DNA from: Scalesia atractyloides
Lineage: Eukaryota; Streptophyta; Magnoliopsida; Asterales; Asteraceae
Assembly: GCA_947069175.1 (NCBI GenBank)
Contig: CAMTDV010000018.1
Coordinates: forward strand, 40,746,869 to 40,810,868
Direction: 5' to 3'
DNA length: 64,000 nt
This document shows, piece by piece, positions 1 to 9,340 of this stretch; position 1 is the stretch's first letter, and each line of letters starts with the position of its first letter. A model generated the notes under the pieces. That model was not told the origin of the DNA. It searched no databases and saw only the letters and a program-made list of their open reading frames with translations. Both the position numbers and the translations under genes were made by a program.

Positions 1-585
1 TGCCTTTGAAGTGAACCAAGCACCCCTATTTATAGTCAAAACAGTACCCCGACCATGGCCCTCTGTCCACTGGGCACGGCCCGTGGCCGCTCCTTTCTCT
101 TTCTTCATTTATTGCATCTTGTCAGCAGAGGGCCCCACACGACCCTGTGGCCTCTGGGCATGGCCCCGTGTCAACTCTTTACTGTACTATCCAGATTTTG
201 CAAATCTAAGAGTTGACCACGCCCCATGTCTGTGTGGGCACGGCCCCGTGGTGGGTGTAGAAGCTTCTGTTTGTTTTGTCTGCAAGTGTCAGGACTGACC
301 ACGGCCCATGTCTAGCTGGGCACGACCCCGTGGTCAGCTTCTGTTTTCTTTTTCTTTTTTTTGCTTTGGGATGCTGCCTAGGGGTCGGGCGTGTCATGTT
401 ATTTCTTTTTCTTGTAGTTATGTTGGTTTTAACTGCTTATTTGCTCATTTCTTTCCTTTTAAGCTCGTTTGGTCCTGTAAATTAAAAATGAACAAAAAAC
501 GTGTTTTTTCCAACATTAGTACTGAAAAAAGGTTGGTTTTATGCCTCTTTTGATGTAATTTATATGTTGCATTTCGTACACATCA
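1..585 (-). repeat. 3' LTR (partial) of the Athila-type element
   Basis: The stretch aligns along its length with 9,024-9,575, the U3 end of the 5' LTR. It begins inside the LTR because the window starts there. A minus-strand TATA box is at about 27-35 and GC-rich palindromic motifs follow at 77-330. It ends in TACACATCA, the inverted LTR terminus, next to a polypurine tract. Confidence 0.9.
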
Positions 586-600
586 AATATCCCCACACTT
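586..600 (-). other. polypurine tract of the Athila-type element
   Basis: Read on the minus strand, AAGTGTGGGGATATT directly precedes the LTR terminus TGATGTG. Plus-strand DNA synthesis is primed from such tracts. A GAGGACAA-like motif lies about 20 bases upstream, as is common in plant Athila/Tat elements. Confidence 0.8.
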
Positions 601-1170
601 GAATCTTTGTTTGTCCTCAAGAAAAACTCTTTAAATGTGGCTTACACACCCAAATGGAATAGGTAGAGAAGAAGTTTGGCAGGTTGTCTTAGAGTGCCGG
701 GAATCCAAGATCTTTATTTAATTTTGTTTTTATTTTGTTCACAATCCTATTTGTCATGATTTATTTAGAATGATTTTTAAGAAAAAAATATTTTTTAGGC
801 ATAGCATGCCCCTTTAAAATTCTATTTAGTTATATACAAGTTGACACACCTCACAAGTGATCACTCAACACTCGGCCGAAGATGCATTTTTGTGATAACA
901 CTCGATTCCGGCATAGAACTTACTTCTACCATATGCTTACCAAGCGATCAAACTTCCTCATTTTTAACTATAAACCTTTGTAAATATCAAGAGGACTTTG
1001 AAAAGGGTTAGGCTTGGTCTAAGGGTAGGTAGTTTTTGGTTAGAAGTTAGTAAAATGGCAAAAGGCGTAAAAAGCGTCGGTTGTCGTAAAAACTTCTATT
1101 TTGTGACATTTATTTGAACTACACACTTTCAAACAATATTTTTGAGTAACTTGTTTGGTTATAGCAAGAA
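601..1170 (-). other. 3' untranslated internal region of the Athila-type element
   Basis: AT-rich internal sequence between the polypurine tract and the first microsatellite. I see no open frame or protein similarity. It resumes beyond the inserted elements at about 4,200. Confidence 0.6.
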
Positions 1171-1275
1171 CTACATATATATATACATATATACATATAT
1201 ATATATATACACACACATATATATATATATACACACACACACACATATATACACATATATATATATATATATATA
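1171..1275. repeat. (TA)n/(CA)n microsatellite, first block
   Basis: Alternating TA and CA repeats. Related blocks at 1,646-1,682 and 4,162-4,200 flank the two inverted-repeat elements, so all three probably derive from one tract into which the elements inserted. Open frames here are simple Y/I/H-rich translations of the repeat. Confidence 0.9.
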
Positions 1276-1645
1276 TAGGGAGAGGATCATGAGAAAACTA
1301 CTTAAATGTGAGAAAACTAGAAAACTAACTAAAAAAGCCAAAAAAAAACATAAAAAACATACAAAATTTTCTTTTTACAATTTTTTTTATAAAAAATCGC
1401 TGCTTTTTATGTATAAAAAAACTTTTTTTCAAAAAAAAACTTGTACTGCACATGTGCACTATATGTGTATACTACACATGTGCATTATATTTTTTTTTAT
1501 TTTTATTTTTTAAAGTTTTTTTATATAATATATGTAGTGAATTTTTATTAAAAAAATAAAAGAAAAAATTGATATGGTTTTTTGGCTTTTTTAGTTAGTT
1601 TTTTGGTTTTCTCATTTAAACTAGTTTTCTCATACCCATTCCCTA
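1276..1645. mobile_element. MITE-like inverted-repeat element A inside a (TA)n tract
   Basis: The left end AGGGAGAGGATCATGAGAAA and the inverted right end (AGGGAATGGGTATGAGAAAA after reverse complement) form imperfect terminal inverted repeats of about 65 bp, including the shared AACTAACTAAAAAAGCC. The 370-bp body is A/T-rich with no coding potential and has two CACATGTG palindromes near 1,449-1,485. Both sides are (TA)n, so a target duplication cannot be resolved. The insertion habit resembles the microsatellite-targeting Micron elements of rice; membership in that group is inference. Confidence 0.7.
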
Positions 1646-1916
1646 TATATATACATATATATATACACACATATATATATATAGGAGAAGGATCCGTTAG
1701 GAACCACCCTTTATTGCGAGAACCGCGAGAACCACCAAAAAATACCTAAAAAATCTAAAAACCACCCAATTTTTTTTAATATTTTTTTTGAAAAATTCGC
1801 TATATTTCGTCAACAATAAAAAATTTCAAAAAACAAGAAAAACCTTGAGTAACAGTTATCCATGCACATGTGCGTTTTTATCATTTCTTTGACAAATTTC
1901 GTAATACATTACAAAT

Positions 1917-2618
1917 TGTTGGGATTGACCCCTACAAAAGAACAGATGATAAAATGCCAAAACAGGTCTGTTCTATATGATCCAGAATAAACAATGCTTT
2001 GATTCACAATTTCCTTCAATGGCAAGATATCTAACATCTGCTCAAAGCTAAGCTCTGCTGGTTATAAAGACTGTTGAAGAACCAAACCTCAGTTGAAGTC
2101 AAAAGTCTGCTGGAAGTCAAAGGTCTGATCACCCTTTGAAGAACATTGGATAAAGCTTCATTGGTAGTTAAGCTCATCAGTGGTTAGCATCAATATTGAC
2201 TAACCCCAGTGTTTTGCATAGTTATCAGAGGCTAGCATTAGCAGTGGTTGGAGTTTGTTAGGTCTGTTAGATGTCATTGTCTTGGTGATGTCAGCAAAGA
2301 TGCCATAGAGGTTAGGATTGTACTATAAATAGACAGTGCATGTACTGTTCTATTTAGCTCACACACATACACTTATATTGTACAATCTGATCTATGTGAA
2401 GCTCGGGCTGAGCGGGAGTTAGTGATTCACGTATGTAATTACTTGTAATCGTTTCAATCTTTTAAGTAATGAAAACATTATGTGATGAAAGCTAATCTCT
2501 CATTTGATTGTGTTACAAAGTTTTAAATCGCATTCCGCTGCAAGGTTGTATGTGTTTTATCTTATTAATGATCATTTTGTTTAAAACAACACAATCAGGT
2601 CAAACTCAGATCCTAACA
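1917..2618 (+). mobile_element. Solo LTR (702 bp) nested in element B
   Basis: It starts TGTTGGGAT and ends ATCCTAACA, a 9-base terminal inversion with TG/CA ends. The flanks are CAAAT (1,912-1,916) and CAAAC (2,619-2,623), a 5-bp target duplication with one mismatch. The homologous uninterrupted sequence at about 2,845-2,870 shows the empty site. A TATA box (CTATAAAT, 2,323-2,330) gives plus orientation. No internal region remains, so LTR-LTR recombination is likely. Superfamily unknown; copia is plausible. Confidence 0.85.
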
Positions 2619-2623
2619 CAAAC

Positions 2624-3030
2624 ATTGGACAATTGTACTTTGATTTACACTACCACGTGTAATACACTACTTTTTACGTTACCAATATTAGAAATATGCG
2701 TGTGCATCTATATGTATCAACATGAAATAAGGTGTTTTGGTACACTACTTTGAATACACTTTCAGTTTCATTTATCAATCCATCCATAATACACTACCAT
2801 GCACATGTGTATATGTATCATTTCTTTGAAAAATTCCGTAATAAGTTACAAATATTAGACAATTGTACTTTCATTTACACTAACATGTGTAATACACTAC
2901 TTTTTACGTTACGAATATTAAAAATGCACATGTGCATCTATATGTATGAACATGAAATAAGGTGTTTTGGTACACTACTTTGAATACACTTTCACTTTCA
3001 TCTATCATACCATCCATAATACACTTCCAT
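2624..3030. repeat. Tandem duplication inside element B
   Basis: Two copies of about 175-230 bp (from 2,624 and from 2,854) share GACAATTGTACTTT, TGTAATACACTACTTTTTAC and GAAATAAGGTGTTTTGGTAC. The first copy was interrupted by the solo LTR, so its start is at about 1,862. Confidence 0.75.
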
Positions 3031-3195
3031 TACCTCCTACCATCCATAATACAATACCATTACCTCCTACCATCTATAATACAATACCAATACCAATACC
3101 AATATTTTCACTTTATTACATGTATATCAACACCATTTATACCATCCAATCAACATATTACATCATAAAGTGACAACTATAACCAAACCATCAAC

Positions 3196-3737
3196 TAGGG
3201 GTGTGCACGGTTCGGTTCGGTTTGGTTATGAGCATTATCCATAACCGTAACCGAAGTCATCGGTTAATCGGTTCGGTTAATTCGGTTAATTTTTCGGTTT
3301 CGGTTAATAACCAATTCAAACAAGGGTTAATTTTTTTTCTTAGAAATACATGTAATAGAGGTATAAATACATGAAATAGATGTATAAATGCATGAAATGG
3401 ATATATAAAAAAATGAAGTGGAGGTACAAATGCATGAAATAGATGTTAAAATACATGATATGGATGTAAATAAATAAAATGAAGGTATAAATAAATGAAA
3501 TGAAGGTATTATTACATGAACTGAAAGCATAAAACATGAAATACATGAAGTAGATGTATAAAAGCTAGAAATATATAAAATAATAAATGGTTTGGTTCGG
3601 TTAATTTCGGTTAACCGATGGTAAAAAAAATTATCCGTTAACCGACTTTCGGTTAATTCGGTTTCAGTTAATTTCGGTTCGGTTTTGTCGGTTTTTGGTT
3701 CGGTTTCGGTTAACGGTTCGGTTATTGCACACCCTTA
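3196..3737. mobile_element. hAT-type non-autonomous element (542 bp) with 8-bp target duplication
   Basis: The terminal inverted repeats are TAGGGGTGTGCA and, at the right end reversed, TAAGGGTGTGCA. They are flanked by a perfect 8-bp duplication CCATCAAC (3,188-3,195 and 3,738-3,745), the length diagnostic of hAT. Subterminal regions are rich in GGTTCGGTTAA-like repeats in both orientations. The centre has degenerate ATGAAATAGATGTATAAA repeats. No transposase is present. Confidence 0.88.
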
Positions 3738-4199
3738 CCATCAACCATTATATATAACTAACCAAAAACATGTATATGGGCCTACTTCATCATTCAAAAT
3801 CACAAACTTGTACCAAAACACGTTATATAATGGTTATACATAACGATGCACATGTGCATTTTGGATATTGGTAATGTAAAAAGTAGTGTATTACAGATAT
3901 TATTGTAAATTAAAGTGCAATTGTCTACTACTGGTAATATACTACGGAATTTTATCGAAGTTATGATACATATGCACATGTGCATGGATAATTGTTACTT
4001 GAAGAAAAAAAGTTTCTTTTTTTTGGAAAGGAAATATAGCAATTTTAAAAAAATTTAAAAAAAATTGAGTGCTTTTTAAATATTTTTAGATTTTATTTTG
4101 CAACAAAGGTGGTTCTCGCGGTTCTCACACTAAAGGTGGTTCTCGCATGAACCTTACTCTATAAACACATACACACACACACATATATATATATATATT

Positions 4200-4861
4200 T
4201 CATGCCACGAGTTTGAAGACGACCCAGCTTTTTACTAAAACAAATGGGTTTGAATGAAAAAGGCCTTTGGTTGGTAATGGGCAAATATTTTGCGGGTTTT
4301 GAAACAAAAGGGTTAGGCTCAAAGGGGTTAACTAGGGGGATTTTTGGTAGGGGAGTAAAAAGATAGAAAATAATGGTTTTGAATAGAAATGAGTTAGTCC
4401 TAATGCCTCCATCATTTACTTACTTGGGTTTAAGTTGGTAAGGACCGGGAATGTATCATTTTGGCAAGTTCTAGAGTCATAAGAACCGTTCGGGCTATTT
4501 ACACAAGAAACGAAAAATGAGCATATAGTTTAGGGATGTATGCATGTATGATCGGTAAAGGCTCAAAACTTACTTATTGTGGGAATGGGTTTATAATGTG
4601 AACATGTATATATTATCAAATTTTAAAAGGATTTGTCATGCCTTGACATAATATACTTATTTGGTTCTTTTTATCACGACGCTATCGGTTGTAAATTTGT
4701 AAAAACATATTTTTTTTAGAACTTGATATTCCCAAATTAAACTATGGCAAGTAAAAAAAATTGAAATTTTTTTTGAAAAATATTTGGGGTGATTAGCGGT
4801 TCCAGAGCGAGTTTTGTTTAAGGCTTGTTTTTAGGACTCACAAGTTTTAAGGTTTTAGCAT
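4200..4861 (-). other. Internal untranslated region of the Athila-type element, continued
   Basis: AT-rich sequence following the last microsatellite block. I find no gene or repeat structure in it. Confidence 0.5.
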
Positions 4862-5389
4862 CCCCCCCCCCCCCACTTAAATTACACATTGTCCTCATGT
4901 GTCCAAAAATCAATTTTTTCGGTTGATTCGAATGTGTGAAAGTGGGTTTAAAACAAGGTTTATGTTACTGGGCACCTGGCCACGCGCCCATGTTGTCCGG
5001 CCACGGCCCCGTGGTCAGAGTGCCAGTAACAAAAGTGTACAGAAGGATGACCATGGGGCGTGTCCATTGGGCACGGCCCGTGGCCATTTATCTTACCAAA
5101 ACATTTTTCTGCAGAGCTCCGCGCACAGGGTGTGTTGGGTGAGCACGGCCCCGTGTTGCACATGTTGGAAAGTTGGAAAAGTTGTCAGGATGTACTGTTT
5201 ACGTGCATGGGGTGCTGATTTTACGTCCCTTTGGCAGTTTTTATCTTTTCGGGCGAGATTTATTCCTGAAATGTAAGAACTATACTAGAAAACATGAAAG
5301 TTAAACTAAACTAATACTAAGGATGAATCCGCAGAATGCCTCCGTGGTGCGCCATGTTTATAAGGGTACTTGGCTAGACCCAAAGTCAA
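4862..5389 (-). other. Post-protease segment with second polypurine-like tract and GC palindromes
   Basis: A run of about 14 C at 4,862-4,875 reads AAGTGGGGG... on the minus strand and is preceded by a GAGGACAATGTG motif, like the tract next to the 3' LTR. Motifs of the CACGGCCCCGTG type occur at about 4,990, 5,075 and 5,140. This is where pol would be expected, but no polymerase motif is visible. Confidence 0.55.
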
Positions 5390-5863
5390 TCATATGCTAC
5401 CCGAGCGGGATGTCTGACATCTCGTGTTACACCGGCGGAGAGTGTCATCCAAGCTTGAGTCTATGACATTAATGTAGTTGACCGGGTCGTCCTCTACTCT
5501 TTTTCCTACACCGAACTTCATCTCTTGGTCTCCTATCCTCACCGTCAATTTTTCGCCGCTCATATCTACCATGGCTCGAGCGGTGGCGAGGAATGGTCTT
5601 CCTAGAATAAGGGGGACTTCGGTGTCTTCTTCCATGTCTAGTATAACAAAGTCGGCCGGAAATACAAATTCTCCAACTTTTACTAAGAGATTTTCGATGA
5701 CACCTTGGGGGTATTTAACCGATCTATCGGTGAGTTGGATGCTCATTTTTGTGGGATTCAACTTGCCTATCCCAAGTCGGTTAAACATAGATGCGGGCAT
5801 TGGATTGATGCTAGCCCCAAGGTCGGCTAATGCATTTCGTATGGGTGATCCCCGATGGAGCAA
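5390..5863 (-). pseudogene. pro: Athila-type retropepsin (protease) remnant
   Basis: A 157-codon open frame encodes an aspartic protease of the plant gypsy type. The active-site D-L-G-A-S is at about residues 14-18, and the flap/core segment ends ILGRPFLATARA at about residues 90-100. These proteases cleave the retroelement polyprotein. The open frame starts late, and the upstream gag-linker is in another frame, so a frameshift separates them near 5,830-5,860. The frame runs into a stop at 5,390 with no reverse transcriptase after it. Confidence 0.85.
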
Positions 5864-7581
5864 GGGATTGTGAAGCTTCCGAGGTCGATTTTCTTTTGGG
5901 GGAGTTTGTGAAGAGTACTGCTGAGCATTCTTAACTTAAGGGTTGACTTCTTGCAATGTTTCAATCTTTCTTTTATGGGTGAGGAAGTCTCTAATGAATT
6001 TCGAGTAATTTGGCATTTGAGTGAGGACTTCGACAAATGGAAGATCGACATACAATTGTTTTAGTATGTTTATGAACTTGGTGAATTTCTCTTCAGTCTT
6101 TTGGCGAAGTAAACGACCGAGGTAGGGTGCCGAGGGGTTTTTGGTAGGTTCAGGTTTTTGTGGGGTGGTTGATTCTTTATGGGTTGGGGGTGAGTTTATG
6201 GTTTGTTCGGGTAGAGTGTTGTTGTCAGGGGGTAGTGGTGTTTCCTCGAGACCTACTTTCCGATTTCTTAATGTTATGAGGTTTAATTGCGCTTTTTGGT
6301 TGGTTTCGGTATTACTAGGTAATGTGCCTTGTGGTCTCTCAGAGAAACTTTGGGCTAGTTGGCTTATTTGTTTTTCAATGTTTTGAAGACTAGCCCGTTG
6401 GTTTTTTATGTCGGATTCCGCTTGCACGAACGGATCCGAGTACCTTTTGTCGGTTTTGGAGATGAGGCATGTGATGAGGTCTTCAAGCCTCTCCCGGCCC
6501 CCTTGTTATTGAGCGAAATTTCGTGACTCGTTTCTTAGTGGTTGTGAAAGTTATGTCTTTGATTTTGAGATTTTGATATTGTTGGTTACTACTATTTCCC
6601 GGTTCCCTCTAACCAAGGTTGGGATGGTTCCGCCATCACGGGTTGTAGGTACCCGTTGGGGACCCGACGGTCTAGGTCGATTGTCTATGTAGTTTACCAT
6701 TGCCATTTTATTTTCCATTTCTTTTATACAACTCCAATTTTCATGTGGCCCACCACACCCTTCACAAGCAATAGACTTTGAACCTCGGAGGGGGGGGCAT
6801 TGAATATTGTTTTGAGGAATTTCCTCAATTCAATTATAGATTTTAGTTGGGCGTATATTACCTAGAAGACCCCCGGAGCTTGAGTCAAGTGTTTTTCTTG
6901 TGTGTGGAAACAACCCATTATGGAAAGTGGATACTTGTTGCCACACCTCTAGACCATGATGGGGTCATTTTCTCAATAGCTCCTTGAACCTTTCCCAAGT
7001 TACATATAAAGATTCCCCGTCCTCTTGCGAATAAGTGTTTATTTCAGTCATTAATTTAGCGATTTTAGAGGGCGAAAAATATTTATATAGAAATTTTTGG
7101 GCAAGTTCATCCCAAGTGTTTACTGATCCACTTGGGAGAGTGTTTAGCCAAGCCTTAGCTTGGTCCTTAGTTAGAATAGGAACATCTGTATTCGGATGGC
7201 GTCATTTGATGCTCTGTTGATCCGAAAAGTATCACATATTTCCAAAAAGTTGGTAATATGTAAATGGGGATCTTCGTCGGGTAGGCCGTGGAACGTGGCG
7301 GAATTCTGGAGCATTTATACTAAATGTGGCCGGAGCTCGAAGTTGTTAGCATCTACATTCAGCGGATTGATGGCGGCTTCGAGATTACCGACCGTGGGCC
7401 GTAAGTAATCCATTAGCGTACGTTGATCCGCCATTGGGGTTTGCTGCCCTGAAGCTTTCTCTTGATTTTTGGCCTTTAGTCTCTTTCTAAGAAAGCGTTC
7501 GGGCTCGTCTAGAGGTTCTTTTATGTCTTGATCAGAACTGGAGCTCATGCACTGCATACAGATTTCGGTCCCTGCGATCAA
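5864..7581 (-). pseudogene. gag: Athila-type gag remnant, frameshifted
   Basis: The N-terminal piece (7,581-7,315) has an acidic/serine start and then a segment like the capsid start of Athila gag. The C-terminal piece (6,427-5,936) has a coiled stretch (ISQLAQSFSERPQGTLPSNT), a P-rich linker and KFINILKQLYVDLPFVEVL, typical of the gag-protease spacer. Between them (about 6,430-7,310) the reading frame is broken repeatedly. A last block (6,051-5,827) holds the PGSFTIPC-like lead into the protease in yet another frame. Not functional as it stands. Confidence 0.8.
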
Positions 7582-7900
7582 AACAAAAAAAATCTATTGA
7601 TCAGATAGTTTACCACGGCCCATGGTCAAAGTCACAGTTTTATGCTTCCTGGATCCCAGTTACTGGGAGCTGGACACGGCCCCATGGTGCACCTCCACGG
7701 CCCATGGTCACTCTTCTGTAACTCAGAAAACTAAACTGTCAGTAATGAAGATGGGCACGGCCCCGTGTCTGACCCGGCATGGCCCGTGCTAAAGTATACA
7801 GAAAGTGCAGTTTTTGCTAAAAACGAGAAAATCCTAAAAATTAAAAGAAAAGGGGTAAAAATAATTAGGCCATCGATTTTAAACTTTCTTAAAATCCTTG
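7582..7900 (-). other. 5' leader of the Athila-type element with GC palindromes
   Basis: Sequence between the primer site and gag. It holds about six GC-rich motifs of the CACGGCCC(C/A)(G/T)G type (7,612-7,790) like those in the LTR. No coding signal. Confidence 0.6.
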
Positions 7901-7920
7901 TGTCCCTGGCAACGGCGCCA
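7901..7920 (-). other. Primer-binding site, tRNA-Asp type
   Basis: On the minus strand, TGGCGCCGTTGCCAGGGACA lies 6 bases inside the LTR end (ACCA, then AGTTTT). This is the common primer site of plant Athila/Tat elements and fixes the direction of the element. Confidence 0.85.
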
Positions 7921-8290
7921 AAAACTTGGTGCGTGTCGAGTGCAATATATTTTTTTAATACTTTGAGCCTTTTTTTTACACATAGTCAAGTTTTAAATTT
8001 ATAAAACACGATATTTAACTAACACTAAACACACACTAGGGAAAGGGCCCCATCGCGAACGTAGTATAGTGTTGGTAAGATACCGAGGTCGTTCAAGGAC
8101 ACAAGAGCTTTTAATACCGGTTTAGCGTCAACGTCTAATCGACAAATTTTTGGATAAAAGTTTTGAAAGATAAAAATGAAATACAAATAGACAAGACTGA
8201 ATCACTTGGATCCAACTCCTCTTTTATGTACCCTTTGATGATTTTCGCACTTTTAGACGTTTAAGAGATTCTCTTAGTTATAGTAGTAAG

Positions 8291-8483
8291 CCCCTCTTTT
8301 GAAGGTGACGTTACCCTCGGCCAAGTGGTTTGAGTCAGCAGGGATACGATCCCAAGAGGTCGGAATATTGAAAGATAATTAAGTAAGTTATTAATGCGAA
8401 AAGTGGTAGGCCCCTCTTTTGAAGGTGACGTTACCCTCGGCCAAGTGGTTTGAGTCAGCAGGGATACAATCCCAAGAGGCCGG
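8291..8483. repeat. 73-bp direct repeat in the LTR
   Basis: Two units, 8,291-8,363 and 8,411-8,483 (period 120), differ at two positions. Each contains GACGTTACCCTCGGCC. The inverted solo LTR lacks this arrangement, so the duplication is a variant of this subfamily. Confidence 0.85.
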
Positions 8484-9050
8484 TTTAATGTTTTATAGTA
8501 GTTTACATATGAGGGGTTCAAGCTATTCGCACCACCGCCATCCAATACCATAGGACATTGAAGGAGGTCCTAGTAAGCTTGAACCAAGTCCTCGCAGGAT
8601 CTATACACTGAACGAGACAAGAACTTTACCAAACCACCCTTCTAACCCCCTTCCACGTAGTTAACGTGCTTTATATGGACCGTAAAGACACGATTGAGCA
8701 AATTAATGACATCACAAAAAAATGGTTAAGAAAATTCACTTTCAACATAAGAAACTAGTTATTAAAGTCATTAATACATACCCAGTTAAAAAGTGTCGAA
8801 AGATTAAAAATCAAAAGTAATACATAAAAGATTTGTCTTCACCATGTGATGTAAGAGATTAGTCAAGCATGGCCATTGATTGACAAGAACTCTTACGATC
8901 AATTATGGATCCCGAGACTATTACACACCCTAAAGAATGAAAGATGGATGATGGTGGTGGGTGTTGGTGTTGTAGTGGTGGTGGAGTGGTGGTAAAGTGT
9001 GAGAGAAGTGGTTTGCGAATGGATGCCTTTGATGTGAACCAAGCACCCCT

Positions 9051-9340
9051 ATTTATAGTCCAAACAGATCCCCGGGCATGGCCCCGTGTCCACTAGGCAC
9101 GGCCCGTGGCCAGTCTTTTCTCTTCCTTCATTAATTGCAACTGTCAGCAGAGGGCCTCACACGCCCCCGTGGTCAACTCTTTACTATATTATCAAGATTC
9201 TACAAATCTTAGAGTTGACCATTCCCCATGTCTGTGTGGGCACGGCCCCTGGTGGGCGTAGAAGCTTCTATTTGTTTTGTCTTTATGTGTTAGGTCTGAC
9301 CACAAGCCTGGCTGGGCACGGCCCTGTGGTCGGCTTCTGT
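9051..9340 (-). promoter_or_regulatory. LTR promoter: TATA box with upstream GC-palindrome array
   Basis: A minus-strand CTATAAATAG sits at about 9,050-9,059. Upstream of it (to the right) are motifs such as GGCATGGCCCCGTG (9,076), GGCACGGCCCGTGGCC (9,097) and GGGCACGGCCCTGTGGTC (9,315). The same order is seen before the TATA at 27-35 and, inverted, before 10,234 in the solo LTR. A role as promoter or enhancer elements is inferred from position only. Confidence 0.6.

Larger units (their letters stand above)
1683..4161. mobile_element. Foldback-like element B with long inverted arms, carrying nested insertions
   Basis: The left end GGAGAAGGATCC...GCGAGAACCGCGAGAACCACC recurs inverted at 4,100-4,161. 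The similarity continues inward for about 350 bp (left arm 1,683-1,916 plus 2,619-2,745; right arm about 3,790-4,161), including CACATGTG palindromes and a shared ACACTACTTTTTAC segment. The outermost bases are (TA/CA)n, as for element A. Once the nested solo LTR and hAT element are removed, the original was about 1.2 kb. I see no transposase. Mutator-like foldback is possible, but the superfamily is not established. Confidence 0.65.

Noticed and set aside
1040..1513. Open frames of 68 and 123 codons rich in Y, I and H
   Set aside because: They are translations of the (TA)n/(CA)n tract and AT-rich element A; no domain or codon signal.
2508..3173. Several plus-strand open frames of 68-83 codons
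   Set aside because: They fall in the tandem duplication of element B and repeat each other's sequence because the DNA is duplicated; no coding evidence.
4899..5276. 125-codon plus-strand frame next to the protease
   Set aside because: Antisense to the retroelement and made largely of the GC-palindrome repeats; no known domain.
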